The notes: generated from the sequence alone by a model not told the origin. Positions 7,621 to 16,068 are shown, numbered from the stretch's first letter. The stretch: DNA of 64,000 nt from Leucobacter sp. UT-8R-CII-1-4 (GCF_030010235.1 NZ_JASCRS010000003.1:358393-422392); one strand, 5' to 3'. Numbers and translations are program-made.

Positions 7621-8271
7621 TTACTTCACCATCGGAACGTTGAAGATGAATGGATCGGTCTTCGCGTTTGAGCGGTAATCAGCCGATACCTTCGCAGCAG
7701 CGATGATGTGGAAGATGAAGAGCACAAAGCCCGCGATACCGAGCAGTACTGCGATCAGGCCGCCGATCACTGGCAAGTAGCCGAGGATCGTAGCAGCGAG
7801 TGCAGCACCGGTGCGCAGCAGCGAGAAGTTCAGGTTCGCCACGTTAAACTCGTGTGCGCGCTGGTTTCCCTTGTCCTTGCCGACAAAGTAGAAGATCAGC
7901 GCTGGGATCCAGGCGAAGAACACTGAGAGCCAGTAGTTCAGTACCACGTTGCTCGCCTCTGGGTCGGCGACTGGCTGCTGGTATGGCTGCTGGTAGCCGC
8001 CTCCGGGAGGAGCCTGGTGGCCAGCGGCTGGCGGTGCCTGGTAGCCGGGCGCAGCTGGTGGTGCTGGTGGTGCTGGTGGTGCCTGGTACTGAGGTGCAGC
8101 TGGTGGCGCAGGTGGTGCAGCGTACTGCGGCGCTGTTGGAGCTGCCGGTGGTACCGGTGCGGCTGGTGGAACCGGTGCTGCTGGAGCGACCTGTTCCGGG
8201 GCAACTGGCTGCTCTGGAACGGTCGGCTGCTGAGGCTGCTCACCGTTTGCTTCGGGAGGCAAAGTCGACAT
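7621..8271 (-). CDS. DUF4870-domain membrane protein with Pro/Ala-rich cytoplasmic tail
   Basis: 216 aa from ATG 8271. Residues ~1-110 are a low-complexity Pro/Ala/Gln/Tyr segment (APP, PAAP, YQ repeats), then a DUF4870 domain with about three hydrophobic helices (starting near NYWLSVFFAWIPALIFY; AHEFNVANLNFSL between helices). Function unknown; such tails are common on actinobacterial division or envelope proteins. The longer frame to 8355 lacks a ribosome site, whereas AGAGGG precedes 8271. Monocistronic with its own terminator. Confidence 0.8.
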   Translation of the reverse strand: MSTLPPEANGEQPQQPTVPEQPVAPEQVAPAAPVPPAAPVPPAAPTAPQYAAPPAPPAAPQYQAPPAPPAPPAAPGYQAPPAAGHQAPPGGGYQQPYQQPVADPEASNVVLNYWLSVFFAWIPALIFYFVGKDKGNQRAHEFNVANLNFSLLRTGAALAATILGYLPVIGGLIAVLLGIAGFVLFIFHIIAAAKVSADYRSNAKTDPFIFNVPMVK

Positions 8272-8408
8272 GACGACCCTCTTCTCTTGTTGGGAACCGT
8301 ATTGGTTGTATAAAAAAACTACCGCAGGAATGTGAACTTTTGGTAGTTTCACCAATCTGATTGCACACTTCTTGAGCGAAAACTGTGCAAACCGGCAAAA
8401 ACGAGTGC

Positions 8409-9095
8409 TTAGAAAATGTCTGGGCTCGGCGTAGCCGCGTGCAGAATCGAGACGTCGGCGTGACGATCGAATCGGTAGCCGGTACCGCGAACTGTACGCA
8501 CAATGTCCTGATAGTGGGCAAGCTTGACCCGCAGGCGACGCACGTGCACATCGATGGTGCGCTCATTCGGCGTCTCATCTTCGGGCGCGTCGGCCCAGAG
8601 CTTTTCGATGAGCTCTTCGCGGCTCACGGTGAGGCCTTCGCGAAGCACGAAGTATTGCAGCAACTCAAACTCGCGGAATGTGAGAGGGGCTGCAATGTTG
8701 TCGAGCAGCACCCGCTTGCGCGACAGGTCGATAGTCACGCCACTGGCTGCGCGATCATCTTCGCTTGGTGCGTGCTGCTGCTTCTGACGTGCAACTGCCG
8801 CTGGATCGCCAAGCGCCAGGCGAACCACATCAACATCGCGGCCGCCGGTGCCCTCTGGGGCGAGCGCGACTGCGGCGTAGGTGCCGGCGTTTGGTGCGAG
8901 CTGCGAGACGAGCTGCTTGATCTGCGAAACAATCTCGCCGAGCTTCGGGTCGCCCTCAGCGATCTTGTCGTCTGCGAGGCCAACGTAGAGGGCAAACCCA
9001 CGAACCTCGGTGCCCTCTGGAACTCGACGTTCCGAGGTGTGTGCCTGAGCGAGGTCTGGGCGAACAGTTGCTGCGGTGCGAGTGATGGTAGTCAT
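8409..9095 (-). CDS. Orphan OmpR/PhoB-type winged-helix regulator
   Basis: 228 aa from ATG 9095. The C-terminal ~100 residues are a Trans_Reg_C winged helix (LTFREFELLQYFVLREGLTV, then NERTIDVHVRRLRVKL and VRGTGYRF). The N-terminal ~110 residues show no aspartate-phosphorylation pocket of a receiver domain and resemble nothing I can name, and no histidine kinase lies nearby. So it is not a standard two-component regulator. It is expressed from a ~350-nt leader with a Cys-rich mini-ORF and several hairpins, suggesting control by cysteine or translation status. Targets unknown; a sulfur or cysteine role is inference from the leader only. Confidence 0.75.
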   Translation of the reverse strand: MTTITRTAATVRPDLAQAHTSERRVPEGTEVRGFALYVGLADDKIAEGDPKLGEIVSQIKQLVSQLAPNAGTYAAVALAPEGTGGRDVDVVRLALGDPAAVARQKQQHAPSEDDRAASGVTIDLSRKRVLLDNIAAPLTFREFELLQYFVLREGLTVSREELIEKLWADAPEDETPNERTIDVHVRRLRVKLAHYQDIVRTVRGTGYRFDRHADVSILHAATPSPDIF

Positions 9096-9388
9096 GATGA
9101 TGTGCTGTCTTTCTGCGGTTGCCACCGTCGGTGGCTGCGGCGCTGCGAGGCCGCGTGTGCTGATTCAGACCAGGCGGCGTTCTACGTGAAACACCCGATC
9201 TGTGTGGCGGTATTCGCCAGGAGCAGCTGGAAGGCCGCTGTGCACGATCCTCGTCAGAAGGAGGATGCAGGCAGGATGCTCGGTTCTTTCGCCGAGCGCT
9301 AGGCGTGCGAAGCTCGAAGCTTTGCTGTTCTCTCGCCTAGCTGAGGTGCATTCGACAGCACATGACACTACGGCGGCACATCATCATG
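9093..9388 (-). promoter_or_regulatory. Structured leader: mini-ORF start pairs with the main start codon
   Basis: In the minus-strand mRNA, CATGATGATGTGC (9388-9376, start of the mini-ORF) is perfectly complementary over 13 nt to GCACATCATCATG (9105-9093), which contains the start codon of the winged-helix regulator. Between them are hairpins: GCTAGGCG/CGCCTAGC (9341-9334 with 9305-9298, starting on the mini-ORF stop), GCTCGG/CCGAGC (9297-9278), ATCCTC/GAGGAT (9266-9247) and GCCACC/GGTGGC (9135-9121). A consensus -35 TTGACA lies at 9481-9476; the -10 near 9458 is weak. Confidence 0.6.
9337..9387 (-). CDS. Putative Cys-rich leader peptide (upstream ORF)
   Basis: A 16-codon ORF, MMMCRRSVMCCRMHLS, with cysteines at 4, 10 and 11 and two arginine clusters, lying 241 nt upstream of the winged-helix regulator. 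A GCAGG ribosome site sits 5 nt before the first of three ATGs. Its TAG stop is inside the first arm of a stem-loop (9334-9341), as in attenuators. Cys-containing leader ORFs regulate sulfur genes in other actinobacteria. That it is translated is inferred from the ribosome site and placement. Confidence 0.55.
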   Translation of the reverse strand: MMMCRRSVMCCRMHLS

Positions 9389-9540
9389 CCAGCCTGCCCA
9401 AAGTTCACCTCGCGGGTGGCCTGGGGACGATTCGTGTCAGTCATAAGTCAGAGTTAATCAAAGCATTGCGCTTCATGTCAAATTATTTCTTTGTGTGACG
9501 CTCGGCCGACGGCCGCAGATCGCGGAACCTCACCCGCGCC

Positions 9541-9578
9541 AAAAAAAGAATCGCCCCGAGCCGTGCCCGGAGCGATTC
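9541..9578 (-). terminator. Terminator of upp
   Basis: A 14-nt stem (9578-9565 with 9561-9548, two G-U pairs) with a 3-nt loop, followed on the minus strand by seven T residues (9547-9541). It lies just after the upp stop codon. Confidence 0.92.
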
Positions 9579-9598
9579 AAAACAGATCAAAGTATTTG

Positions 9599-10234
9599 CT
9601 AGTCAGCTGTGCCGTACAAGCGGTCGCCGGCATCGCCGAGCCCCGGCACAATGTAGGCCTGCTCGTTGAGGCCGTCATCGAGTGCGCCGAGCACGAGGGT
9701 GACGTTGCGATCGCCGACGGTCTCGCGAACGGCATTAATGCCCTCGGGGGTGCCGAGAATACAAATCGCGATCACTTCTTCTGCACCGCGATCAAAGAGG
9801 AAGTTGATCGCAGCTGCGAGCGATCCACCGGTAGCAAGCATCGGGTCAAGCACGAAGCACTGACGCTGTTCGAGATGATCCGGCAGACGCTCGGCGTAGG
9901 TTTCAGGCACAAGCGTCTCTTCGTTGCGCTTCATACCGAGGAAGCCAACCTCTGCGGTGGGAATCAGCTTCACCATGCCCTCGAGCATGCCAAGACCCGC
10001 ACGAATGATGGGAACAATCAGCGGAGTTGGATGGCTGATTCGCACACCAGTGGTCGTGGTGACCGGCGTTTCGATCTCGATGGGATCGACCTTGACCTCG
10101 CGAGTCGCCTCGTAGGCGAGCAGGGTCATCAGTTCCTCGACCAAGAGTCGGAAGGTAGGCGGAGGCGTGCGCTTGTCGCGCAAAACCGTAAGCTTGTGAG
10201 TGATCAGCGGATGATCCGCAATGACAACGCGCAT
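9599..10234 (-). CDS. upp: Uracil phosphoribosyltransferase
   Basis: 211 aa, the normal length. Converts uracil plus PRPP to UMP (pyrimidine salvage, cytosol). Diagnostic: [11 protein letters not shown], the PRPP-binding loop, [11 protein letters not shown], and C-terminal [12 protein letters not shown]. The -10-like TAAGCT (10246-10241) ends 6 nt before ATG 10234, suggesting a leaderless message. It is divergent from tadA, a common actinobacterial arrangement. Confidence 0.96.
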   Translation of the reverse strand: MRVVIADHPLITHKLTVLRDKRTPPPTFRLLVEELMTLLAYEATREVKVDPIEIETPVTTTTGVRISHPTPLIVPIIRAGLGMLEGMVKLIPTAEVGFLGMKRNEETLVPETYAERLPDHLEQRQCFVLDPMLATGGSLAAAINFLFDRGAEEVIAICILGTPEGINAVRETVGDRNVTLVLGALDDGLNEQAYIVPGLGDAGDRLYGTAD

Positions 10235-10293
10235 GTTTCCAGCTTAGTCGAGGTCTTGGCGAGTGACTGCGCACTTTTTACGAGTGAGGCACA

Positions 10294-10767
10294 GTGGGCA
10301 GCATTCCACCGAGTGATCGAGAGCGCGAGCTGATGGCTGCCGCGCTTGTCGAGGCACGGGTTGCAAGCGATGCCGGAGAAATTCCGGTTGGTGCGCTTGT
10401 GGTCGATGCGCAAGGCTCGGTGATTGCAACCGGTCGCAATTCTCGCGTGCTTGAGAAGGATCCAACGGCGCACGCCGAGGTGAATGCTATTCGTGAGGCA
10501 GCTCGCGTGTTGAACGACCGAGTGCTTGACGGGTGCACACTAGTAGTCACCCTCGAACCTTGCGTGATGTGCGCTGGCGTCATTCTTGCGGCGCGTATTC
10601 CGCGCGTGGTATTTGGCGCGTGGGACGAAAAAGCTGGTGCGGCTGGCAGCGTCTACGACCTCTTGCGAGATGGTCGATTGCCACACGCGGTACCTGAGGT
10701 CGTCAGCGGAGTAAACGCTGAAGATTGCCAGGCCCTACTTCAAGAGTTTTTTGCCGCACGGCGTTAG
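10294..10767 (+). CDS. tadA: tRNA adenosine(34) deaminase
   Basis: 157 aa from GTG 10294. Zinc-dependent deaminase that makes inosine at the wobble position of tRNA-Arg(ACG). Motifs: PTAHAEVNAI (zinc His and proton-shuttling Glu) and LEPCVMCAGVIL (two zinc cysteines), plus RVVFGAWDEKAGAAGS, typical of TadA. Neighbour of upp as in many actinobacteria. Confidence 0.95.
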   Translation: MGSIPPSDRERELMAAALVEARVASDAGEIPVGALVVDAQGSVIATGRNSRVLEKDPTAHAEVNAIREAARVLNDRVLDGCTLVVTLEPCVMCAGVILAARIPRVVFGAWDEKAGAAGSVYDLLRDGRLPHAVPEVVSGVNAEDCQALLQEFFAARR

Positions 10768-10830
10768 AAACTTGACATCGCTTCGTCCGTTGAGCTCGTC
10801 AAGATGTGCGTATTCGATACGCGCGAAAGC

Positions 10831-11133
10831 CTAGTCGAGACCGAGCATCACAATGGCGCTCGTGGTCGGTGGCGTCACATCGGGGTCGATCCAAACATCC
10901 GGCTCGATGTAAATCACCTTTGCCTCTGGCAGAGCCTTCTGCACGCGACGTTTTGCCTGGGCGAGGATCACCGAGACCTCTTTCATGGTGAGCTCAGAGT
11001 CGATATCGACCTTTGCGCCAACCACAAGTACTTCGCCGGCATGCGCGACCTGAAGACCGATCACGCGACGAATACTGGCGCCCTCAAGCAGGCTTGCCTC
11101 GATCTTTGCTACGTCTTCGCTGCTCGCCGTCAT
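10831..11133 (-). CDS. Free-standing CDF-transporter C-terminal-like domain
   Basis: About 100 aa from ATG 11133 (AGGGGA 7 nt upstream). It matches the cytoplasmic metal-sensing/dimerisation domain of cation diffusion facilitators: alternating beta strands around VIGLQVAHAGEVLVVGAKVDID, then a helix, then a closing IYIEPDVWIDPD strand. No membrane helices are present and no transporter frame lies upstream, where the proC promoter begins. It is either a stand-alone metal-responsive domain protein or the remnant of a deleted transporter; the intact start and ribosome site argue for a real gene. Confidence 0.65.
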   Translation of the reverse strand: MTASSEDVAKIEASLLEGASIRRVIGLQVAHAGEVLVVGAKVDIDSELTMKEVSVILAQAKRRVQKALPEAKVIYIEPDVWIDPDVTPPTTSAIVMLGLD

Positions 11134-11185
11134 GTCCGAATCCCCTTTGTTCGATGGATCGCCTCCCATCCTAGACTTGGTGACT

Positions 11186-12040
11186 ATGAGCGAAGCGAAT
11201 GTATCTCAGCAGCTACCCAGTATTGCGATGATCGGCGTCGGTTCGATGGGCGGCGCAATTCTTGCCGGATTGCGTGCTCCGGGCGTGGCGGTTGACGGCC
11301 TTATTTCGGTGACCACCCGTTCTGCCGCGAGCGCTGCAGCGTTCGATGGCGCGAGTGATGTGCGGGCTTTCGCGAATGAACTTGATGCTGAGGCGAACCG
11401 TAAAGCTGTGCGGGGCGCGAGCGTGGTGATCCTCGCTGTAAAGCCCTGGCAGATTGCCGAAGTGCTCAGTGAGGTTGCAGCGGATCTTGCCCCCGGAGCA
11501 GTTGTTGTAAGTGTTGCGGCAGGCGTCACCACAGCAAGCATGACTGAGGTGCTGCCAGAGGGCGTTTCTGTGGTGCGGGCCATGCCGAACACGCCATCGA
11601 ATGTTGGTCTTGGCATGACCGGTATCGCTGGCAACGACCAGACCAGCGCGGAATCGCTAGCTTTGGTGAAGCGGATCTTTGAAACCGTGGGTGTTGCGAT
11701 TGTGGTGCGCGAAGAGCAGATCAATGCGGTTGCTGCTGTTTCAGGCTCAGGCCCCGCCTACCTGTTCTTGTATGCCGAAGAAATGACGGCGGCCGCCAAG
11801 CGGCTCGGCTTTGACGACGATCAGGCTCGTCTGTTGGCGGAGCAGACCGTGATCGGTTCGGCAGAGCTGCTACGTCAAAGCGGTGAGGAACCGGCAGAGT
11901 TGCGTCGCAAGGTGACGAGCCCGAAGGGCACCACAGAGCAGGCGATCCTCGTGATGCAAGAAGCCAAGCTGGGCGAGATTTATGACCGGGCTTTCGCCGC
12001 AAACATTCGTCGATCAGAAGAGCTGGCTGCTGAAGGTTAA
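11186..12040 (+). CDS. proC: Pyrroline-5-carboxylate reductase
   Basis: 284 aa. Last step of proline synthesis (P5C + NAD(P)H to proline), cytosolic decamer. Shows the N-terminal MIGVGSMGGAI Rossmann loop, VRAMPNTPSNVGLGMTGI, the C-terminal ProC block AVSGSGPAYLFLYAEEM and the R-x-x-V-T-S-P-K-G-T-T segment. ATG 11186 is preferred: a -10-like TAGACT (11172-11177) ends 8 nt before it, implying a leaderless transcript. It is divergent from the CDF-like gene. Confidence 0.95.
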   Translation: MSEANVSQQLPSIAMIGVGSMGGAILAGLRAPGVAVDGLISVTTRSAASAAAFDGASDVRAFANELDAEANRKAVRGASVVILAVKPWQIAEVLSEVAADLAPGAVVVSVAAGVTTASMTEVLPEGVSVVRAMPNTPSNVGLGMTGIAGNDQTSAESLALVKRIFETVGVAIVVREEQINAVAAVSGSGPAYLFLYAEEMTAAAKRLGFDDDQARLLAEQTVIGSAELLRQSGEEPAELRRKVTSPKGTTEQAILVMQEAKLGEIYDRAFAANIRRSEELAAEG

Positions 12041-12131
12041 CGTTGGCAGCTTGCGCCATGTGCCCGCGCGGAACCGCAGGTCATGGCCTGTCGTATGCTC
12101 AGTGCATGCCTGAGGGATTGCGACATAAGCG

Positions 12132-12917
12132 ATGACCGAGTTTTGGCGCAGTGAACGGCTGCCGCACTTGGAATCTCGGCGCTCCTGCCAGGAGCTCACC
12201 TGCTATCGGCCGCATACGCACGACCGGTTTTCGATCGGGCTGATCGATTCCGGTACTGCGCTGGTGACAGGTGTCTCCGATCAGGCCGTGCAACTATTGG
12301 CGGGCGACATCATCGTTATTCCGGCGGGTCACGTACACGCGTGCAACCCGGATCAGGGCCGCTGGCAATACCAAATGATCCACGCTGACGAGAGTTGGGT
12401 CGCTGAGTTTCTTGCTGGAGACGCTCCGCAGTTGTTGAGTGAAATCACCATTTTCCGCGATAGTGCCGTATATCAGCGGCTAGATCAGCTCAATTCACGG
12501 CTATTTGCGGGACTGGAATCAGCGCAGGTGGAAGCTCAGATTGCCACTGCCTTGCGGGAGTGCGCAACACTGAGCCCGGTGCTACGGCTCACTCCGGTGA
12601 CCGACCGGGTGCTGGCTGCGCAACTTGCGCCGGTTCTTGAACAGCTTGAGGAACACACTTCGGAATCAACGCTCGATGAGCTCGCCACGCTCGCCGGGAT
12701 GGACAAGTATCAGCTGATCCGCGCGACCAAACGTGCAACGGGGATGACACCGATCGCCTGGCGGCAGAACCAGCGCATTATTGCGGCGCGAGGTCTGCTC
12801 CGCGACGGGAGATCGCTCAGCGAAACTGCTGCGGTACTGGGGTTCACTGATCAAAGCCATTTTCACCGGGTATTTCGCGCTTATGTCGCGGCAACCCCTG
12901 GGGCCTACCGCGGATAA
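12132..12917 (+). CDS. AraC-family transcriptional regulator
   Basis: 261 aa. An N-terminal cupin-type ligand domain (HTHDRFSIGLIDSGTA; GDIIVIPAGHVHACNP) followed by a C-terminal double helix-turn-helix (TLDELATLAGMDKYQLIRAT; LSETAAVLGFTDQSHFHRVF). It lies directly ahead of, and on the same strand as, proline dehydrogenase with a 49-nt gap. AraC-family activators of proline utilisation are known in other bacteria, so a role in switching proline breakdown is plausible. It has no transporter neighbour. Confidence 0.88.
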   Translation: MTEFWRSERLPHLESRRSCQELTCYRPHTHDRFSIGLIDSGTALVTGVSDQAVQLLAGDIIVIPAGHVHACNPDQGRWQYQMIHADESWVAEFLAGDAPQLLSEITIFRDSAVYQRLDQLNSRLFAGLESAQVEAQIATALRECATLSPVLRLTPVTDRVLAAQLAPVLEQLEEHTSESTLDELATLAGMDKYQLIRATKRATGMTPIAWRQNQRIIAARGLLRDGRSLSETAAVLGFTDQSHFHRVFRAYVAATPGAYRG

Positions 12918-12966
12918 CGCAATTTCGTACAATACCGGCCTAGGCGAGGCGCAATACCTTGACGCT

Positions 12967-13965
12967 ATGACGATTCCTCACGAAGAACTTGCCGCCGCCG
13001 CAGACACCCTCCGAAGCTGGGCGCTTGATGAGCGCCTCAAAGAAACTGTGCGGGCTGATCCAGCGCTCGCTTCGATTGCGGAGCGTGTCGCGCGACGATA
13101 CACAGCAGGTTCGCAAGTGGACGATGCGCTGCGACTGTTGGCCGCAAACCACGCGAAAGGTCACCAGGGAAGCATCGAGTGCGTGGGTGAATCAGTTCGC
13201 GATGCCGATGTTGCGCTCCGCGAGACAGAGACGATCGTCGATTTGGCAGCGCAGCTTGCTGCTACACCTGGCACGGCGACAATCTCCTTTGACCTTTCGC
13301 ACGTTGGTTCGGTGGTCTCGCCGGAGCTTGGCCTAAAACATGCCTTACGAATTGCGCAAGCTGCACGCGATGCTGGCAGCTATGTGATGGTTTCCGCAGA
13401 AGGCTCATCGCGCACCGATCTTGTGCTGGAACTTTGGGAACGGATCTCTTCCGACTTCCCTGAAACCGGAATCACGCTGCAAGCTCGTCTGCATCGCACG
13501 CCGATCGATCTTGATCGTGTGCGCAGACGGCCAGGCCCAATCCGCGTGGTAAAAGGCGCGTTTCTCGAAAGCTCGGCGGTCGCTCACCCACGTAACTCGG
13601 CCCCGATGTATCAGGCCTATCGGGCAATGGTGAGCGAACTTGTTCGCGCCAGCCACCGAGTCAATATCGCAAGCCATGACCGCACCCTTGTTGCCAGATT
13701 GCAAGATGAGCTTGGCGATGAGCTACGAGCTGAGCATGTGGAATTCGAAATGCTCCAGGGCCTTGGCACCGAACTCTTGGACAGCTTGCGCGACGAGGGT
13801 CTTGCTACCAGGGAGTACATCGTGTTCGGACCTGAATGGTGGCTCTATGTGCTCAACCGGATCGCTGAGCACCCCGAACGAGCGATCACCGCGTTGGCAG
13901 ACCTCAACCCGCAATTCACGTCGCAATTGCGCGAGTGTGACGCAAAGTCAGGGCAATCGAGCTAG
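12967..13965 (+). CDS. Proline dehydrogenase (PutA domain, monofunctional)
   Basis: 332 aa FAD beta/alpha barrel that oxidises proline to P5C. Late signatures: RVVKGAF, HPRNSAPMYQAYR, NIASHD, FEMLQGL, and a final WWLYVLNRIAEHPER helix that supplies the two arginines gripping the substrate carboxylate. The P5C dehydrogenase partner is not adjacent. ATG 12967 is used; the longer frame overlaps the AraC gene. Together with proC and the AraC gene it forms a proline synthesis and breakdown neighbourhood. Confidence 0.85.
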   Translation: MTIPHEELAAAADTLRSWALDERLKETVRADPALASIAERVARRYTAGSQVDDALRLLAANHAKGHQGSIECVGESVRDADVALRETETIVDLAAQLAATPGTATISFDLSHVGSVVSPELGLKHALRIAQAARDAGSYVMVSAEGSSRTDLVLELWERISSDFPETGITLQARLHRTPIDLDRVRRRPGPIRVVKGAFLESSAVAHPRNSAPMYQAYRAMVSELVRASHRVNIASHDRTLVARLQDELGDELRAEHVEFEMLQGLGTELLDSLRDEGLATREYIVFGPEWWLYVLNRIAEHPERAITALADLNPQFTSQLRECDAKSGQSS

Positions 13966-13970
13966 ATCAG

Positions 13971-14636
13971 CTAGCCGATTGTGGCGAAGCGTTCCACGTC
14001 TTCTGCCGTGCCTGAAACGATAATCAGGTCTCGCGGTGAAACGACGGTGTGCTGCGTTGCGTGAGTGAACGGCTGGCCAGGCGTTTTCACGCCGACCACC
14101 GTCACGCGGTAACGAGTGCGCACGCCGCTGGCTTCAAGTGACAGACCGCGAATTGAGCGCGGCGGGTACATTTTGGCGATCACGTAGTTGTCATCAAACT
14201 GGATGAAGTCGAGCATGCTGCCGCTAAGCAGGTGGGCGACGCGCTCGCCCGCCTCTCGCTCTGGGTAGATGACATGGTTCACGCCAATACGCTCAAGAAT
14301 CTTGCCGTGCGACTGCGAAATTGCCTTCGCCCAAATCTGCGGAATGCCAAGGTCTACCAGGTTTGCGGCAATGAGCACACTGGCCTCGATCGATGCGCCA
14401 GTGGCGACGACGGCGATCTGAAACTGGTCAGCGCCGATCTGGCGCAGAGCCTCCATCGATCTGGCGTCTGCCTGCACCGCGTGGGTGACTCGATCGGCCC
14501 ACTTCTGTACGAGCTGCATGTCGGTATCGACCACCAACACTTCGCGGTCTTGGCGGTCGAGCTGACCAGCGGTGGCCGCCCCGAAGCGGCCAAGGCCAAT
14601 CACGATGACGGGTGCGTCGCTGCGAATATCAACCAA
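13971..14636 (-). CDS. ktrA: Potassium uptake regulatory subunit, KtrA/TrkA type (RCK)
   Basis: 221 aa from a TTG start at 14636, supported by AAAGG 7 nt upstream and an 8-nt overlap with the ktrB stop. N-terminal RCK domain with VIVIGLGRFGAATA and VDTD (NAD(H)/nucleotide binding), C-terminal TrkA_C domain (~residue 140 on). It forms the cytoplasmic gating ring on the KtrB channel. No ATG exists in a sensible position. It is convergent with proline dehydrogenase with only 5 nt between stops. Confidence 0.9.
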   Translation of the reverse strand: MVDIRSDAPVIVIGLGRFGAATAGQLDRQDREVLVVDTDMQLVQKWADRVTHAVQADARSMEALRQIGADQFQIAVVATGASIEASVLIAANLVDLGIPQIWAKAISQSHGKILERIGVNHVIYPEREAGERVAHLLSGSMLDFIQFDDNYVIAKMYPPRSIRGLSLEASGVRTRYRVTVVGVKTPGQPFTHATQHTVVSPRDLIIVSGTAEDVERFATIG

Positions 14637-16068
14637 CGATCGGCCTTTCTTCGGGCAGGCTAAACATGCGCCTGCGGCTGGTTGCCGCAATTGCTGCGGC
14701 GAGCGTGACGGTGCCGACTCGACCGGCCCACATTGTGGCGGCGAGCACGTACTTTCCAGAGTCCGGTAGGGCTTCAGAGAGACCTGTTGACAGGCCACAC
14801 GTGCCGAACGCGGAAATCACTTCAAAGAGCACAAGATCAAGCGGCAACTTGGTCATGTGCAGCAGGGTGATGGTCGAAGCGGCGACGATGGTCGCGCCCC
14901 AGATCACGATGGAGACGGCGAGGCGCACAACTTCGTTTGGAATGCTGCGTTCGAAGACTTGCACGTTTTTGTAACCGCGAGCTTCGGCGTAGGCGGCCAG
15001 GAAGAGCACCGCAATTGTGGTGACCTTGATACCGCCCGCGGTTGAGGCTGAGCCGCCGCCGACGAACATGAGCATGTCCATGGCGAGCATGGTTGAGCCG
15101 TTCATGTCGGTCGGATCGATAATGCCGAGCCCGCCAGACCTGGTCATTACCGACATGTAGCCGGATTGCATCAGGGTCTGCCAGAAGTTTTCGTTGCCGA
15201 AGGTGCCGGGATTATCTGCCTCAAGCGCGCCAATCGCGATCCAGCCGAGGATCACAAATGCGATCGTGGTGGTGAGCGTGAGCTTTGCGTGCAGCCCTAG
15301 GCGCTTGTGGGAGCGCCAGCCTCCGCGCACGACCACCCGATAGAGCGCGAAAATTACTGGAAAACCTATGCTGCCAAGAAAGACGCCGAGGGCGAGAACG
15401 ACTAAGAGGTAGGTGTCGGTTGCGTAGGGCGCGAGGCCCTCGGACATCGGCACAAAACCGGTGTTCGTGAACGATGAGGCAGCGAGGTAGAAGCCGTACC
15501 AAAGGGCTTCCCAGAAGCTGTATCCGGCAACCAGCATGCGCGGCGTGATCAATAGGGTGAGGGCTGCTTCAATGACAAGCAGGCTGAGTGCTACCGCAGC
15601 GAGCAGGCCACCCATTTCACCGAGACCAATGGCTTGGCTTTCACTTGACCCTTTTGTGGTGCGTGCCGGGTTTGTGTCGCTCGCGGCGAGAAGGCGCTGG
15701 CGCAGACCGAGACGCCTGGTCACGGTGAGGCCAAGAATGCTTGCGAGGGTGAGCACTCCGATGCCGCCGATTTGAAGACCGAGCAAGATGACAAGATCGC
15801 CAAAGAGTGACCAGTGTTCGGCCATGTTGACCGTGCTGAGGCCGGTCACGCAGATTGCTGAAACCGCTGTGAAGAGCGCATCGGCGAGCGGTGTCATGGT
15901 GCCGGTCCGGCTGGCAATTGGCAGTGAGAGCAGTGCTGTCCAGAGCAGGATGAGCGCCGTGAAAATGAGCAGTGCGAAGCGTGCTGGCGATGACTGAATG
16001 AGTGAGTGCAGCCACGTTTTTTGCGAAAGAGACGCTACCGATCGACGCGGCGCGAGAAATCCCCTCAC
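14629..16068 (-). CDS. ktrB: Potassium transporter, KtrB/TrkH type
   Basis: 479 aa integral membrane protein of four M1-P-M2 repeats. Pore-loop filters are visible: CVTGLSTVN, SFTNTGFVP, TRSGGLGI and GTCGLSTGL, each with the conserved Gly. It imports K+ coupled to Na+ or H+. The first ~20 residues (basic, MRGFLAPRRS) are cytosolic. It is first in the ktrB-ktrA operon, whose reading frames overlap, ensuring matched synthesis. Confidence 0.93.
   Translation of the reverse strand: MRGFLAPRRSVASLSQKTWLHSLIQSSPARFALLIFTALILLWTALLSLPIASRTGTMTPLADALFTAVSAICVTGLSTVNMAEHWSLFGDLVILLGLQIGGIGVLTLASILGLTVTRRLGLRQRLLAASDTNPARTTKGSSESQAIGLGEMGGLLAAVALSLLVIEAALTLLITPRMLVAGYSFWEALWYGFYLAASSFTNTGFVPMSEGLAPYATDTYLLVVLALGVFLGSIGFPVIFALYRVVVRGGWRSHKRLGLHAKLTLTTTIAFVILGWIAIGALEADNPGTFGNENFWQTLMQSGYMSVMTRSGGLGIIDPTDMNGSTMLAMDMLMFVGGGSASTAGGIKVTTIAVLFLAAYAEARGYKNVQVFERSIPNEVVRLAVSIVIWGATIVAASTITLLHMTKLPLDLVLFEVISAFGTCGLSTGLSEALPDSGKYVLAATMWAGRVGTVTLAAAIAATSRRRMFSLPEERPIVG

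Noticed and set aside
7938..8243. Repetitive GGTGGTGCT tract as a possible satellite or CRISPR-like array
   Set aside because: It is simply the coding sequence of the Pro/Ala-rich tail of the DUF4870 protein.
8385..9302. 305-codon plus-strand frame opposite the winged-helix regulator
   Set aside because: It mirrors the regulator and its leader, has no ribosome site and no recognisable domain. The minus strand carries a clear Trans_Reg_C domain.
9121..9341. 6C-type actinobacterial RNA in the regulator leader
   Set aside because: Several hairpins are present, but none has the C-rich loops that define the 6C motif.
9165..9498. Longer ORFs on both strands in the 470-nt gap between the winged-helix gene and upp
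   Set aside because: Their products are Arg/Ser/Ala-rich without family resemblance and lack ribosome sites. The region is better explained as a structured leader with the 16-codon mini-ORF.
9491..10333. 280-codon plus-strand frame opposite upp
   Set aside because: Pure antisense shadow of the well-recognised upp gene and running into the tadA start.
12781..12966. 62-residue N-terminal extension of proline dehydrogenase
   Set aside because: It overlaps the helix-turn-helix coding part of the AraC gene out of frame; ATG 12967 suits the domain.
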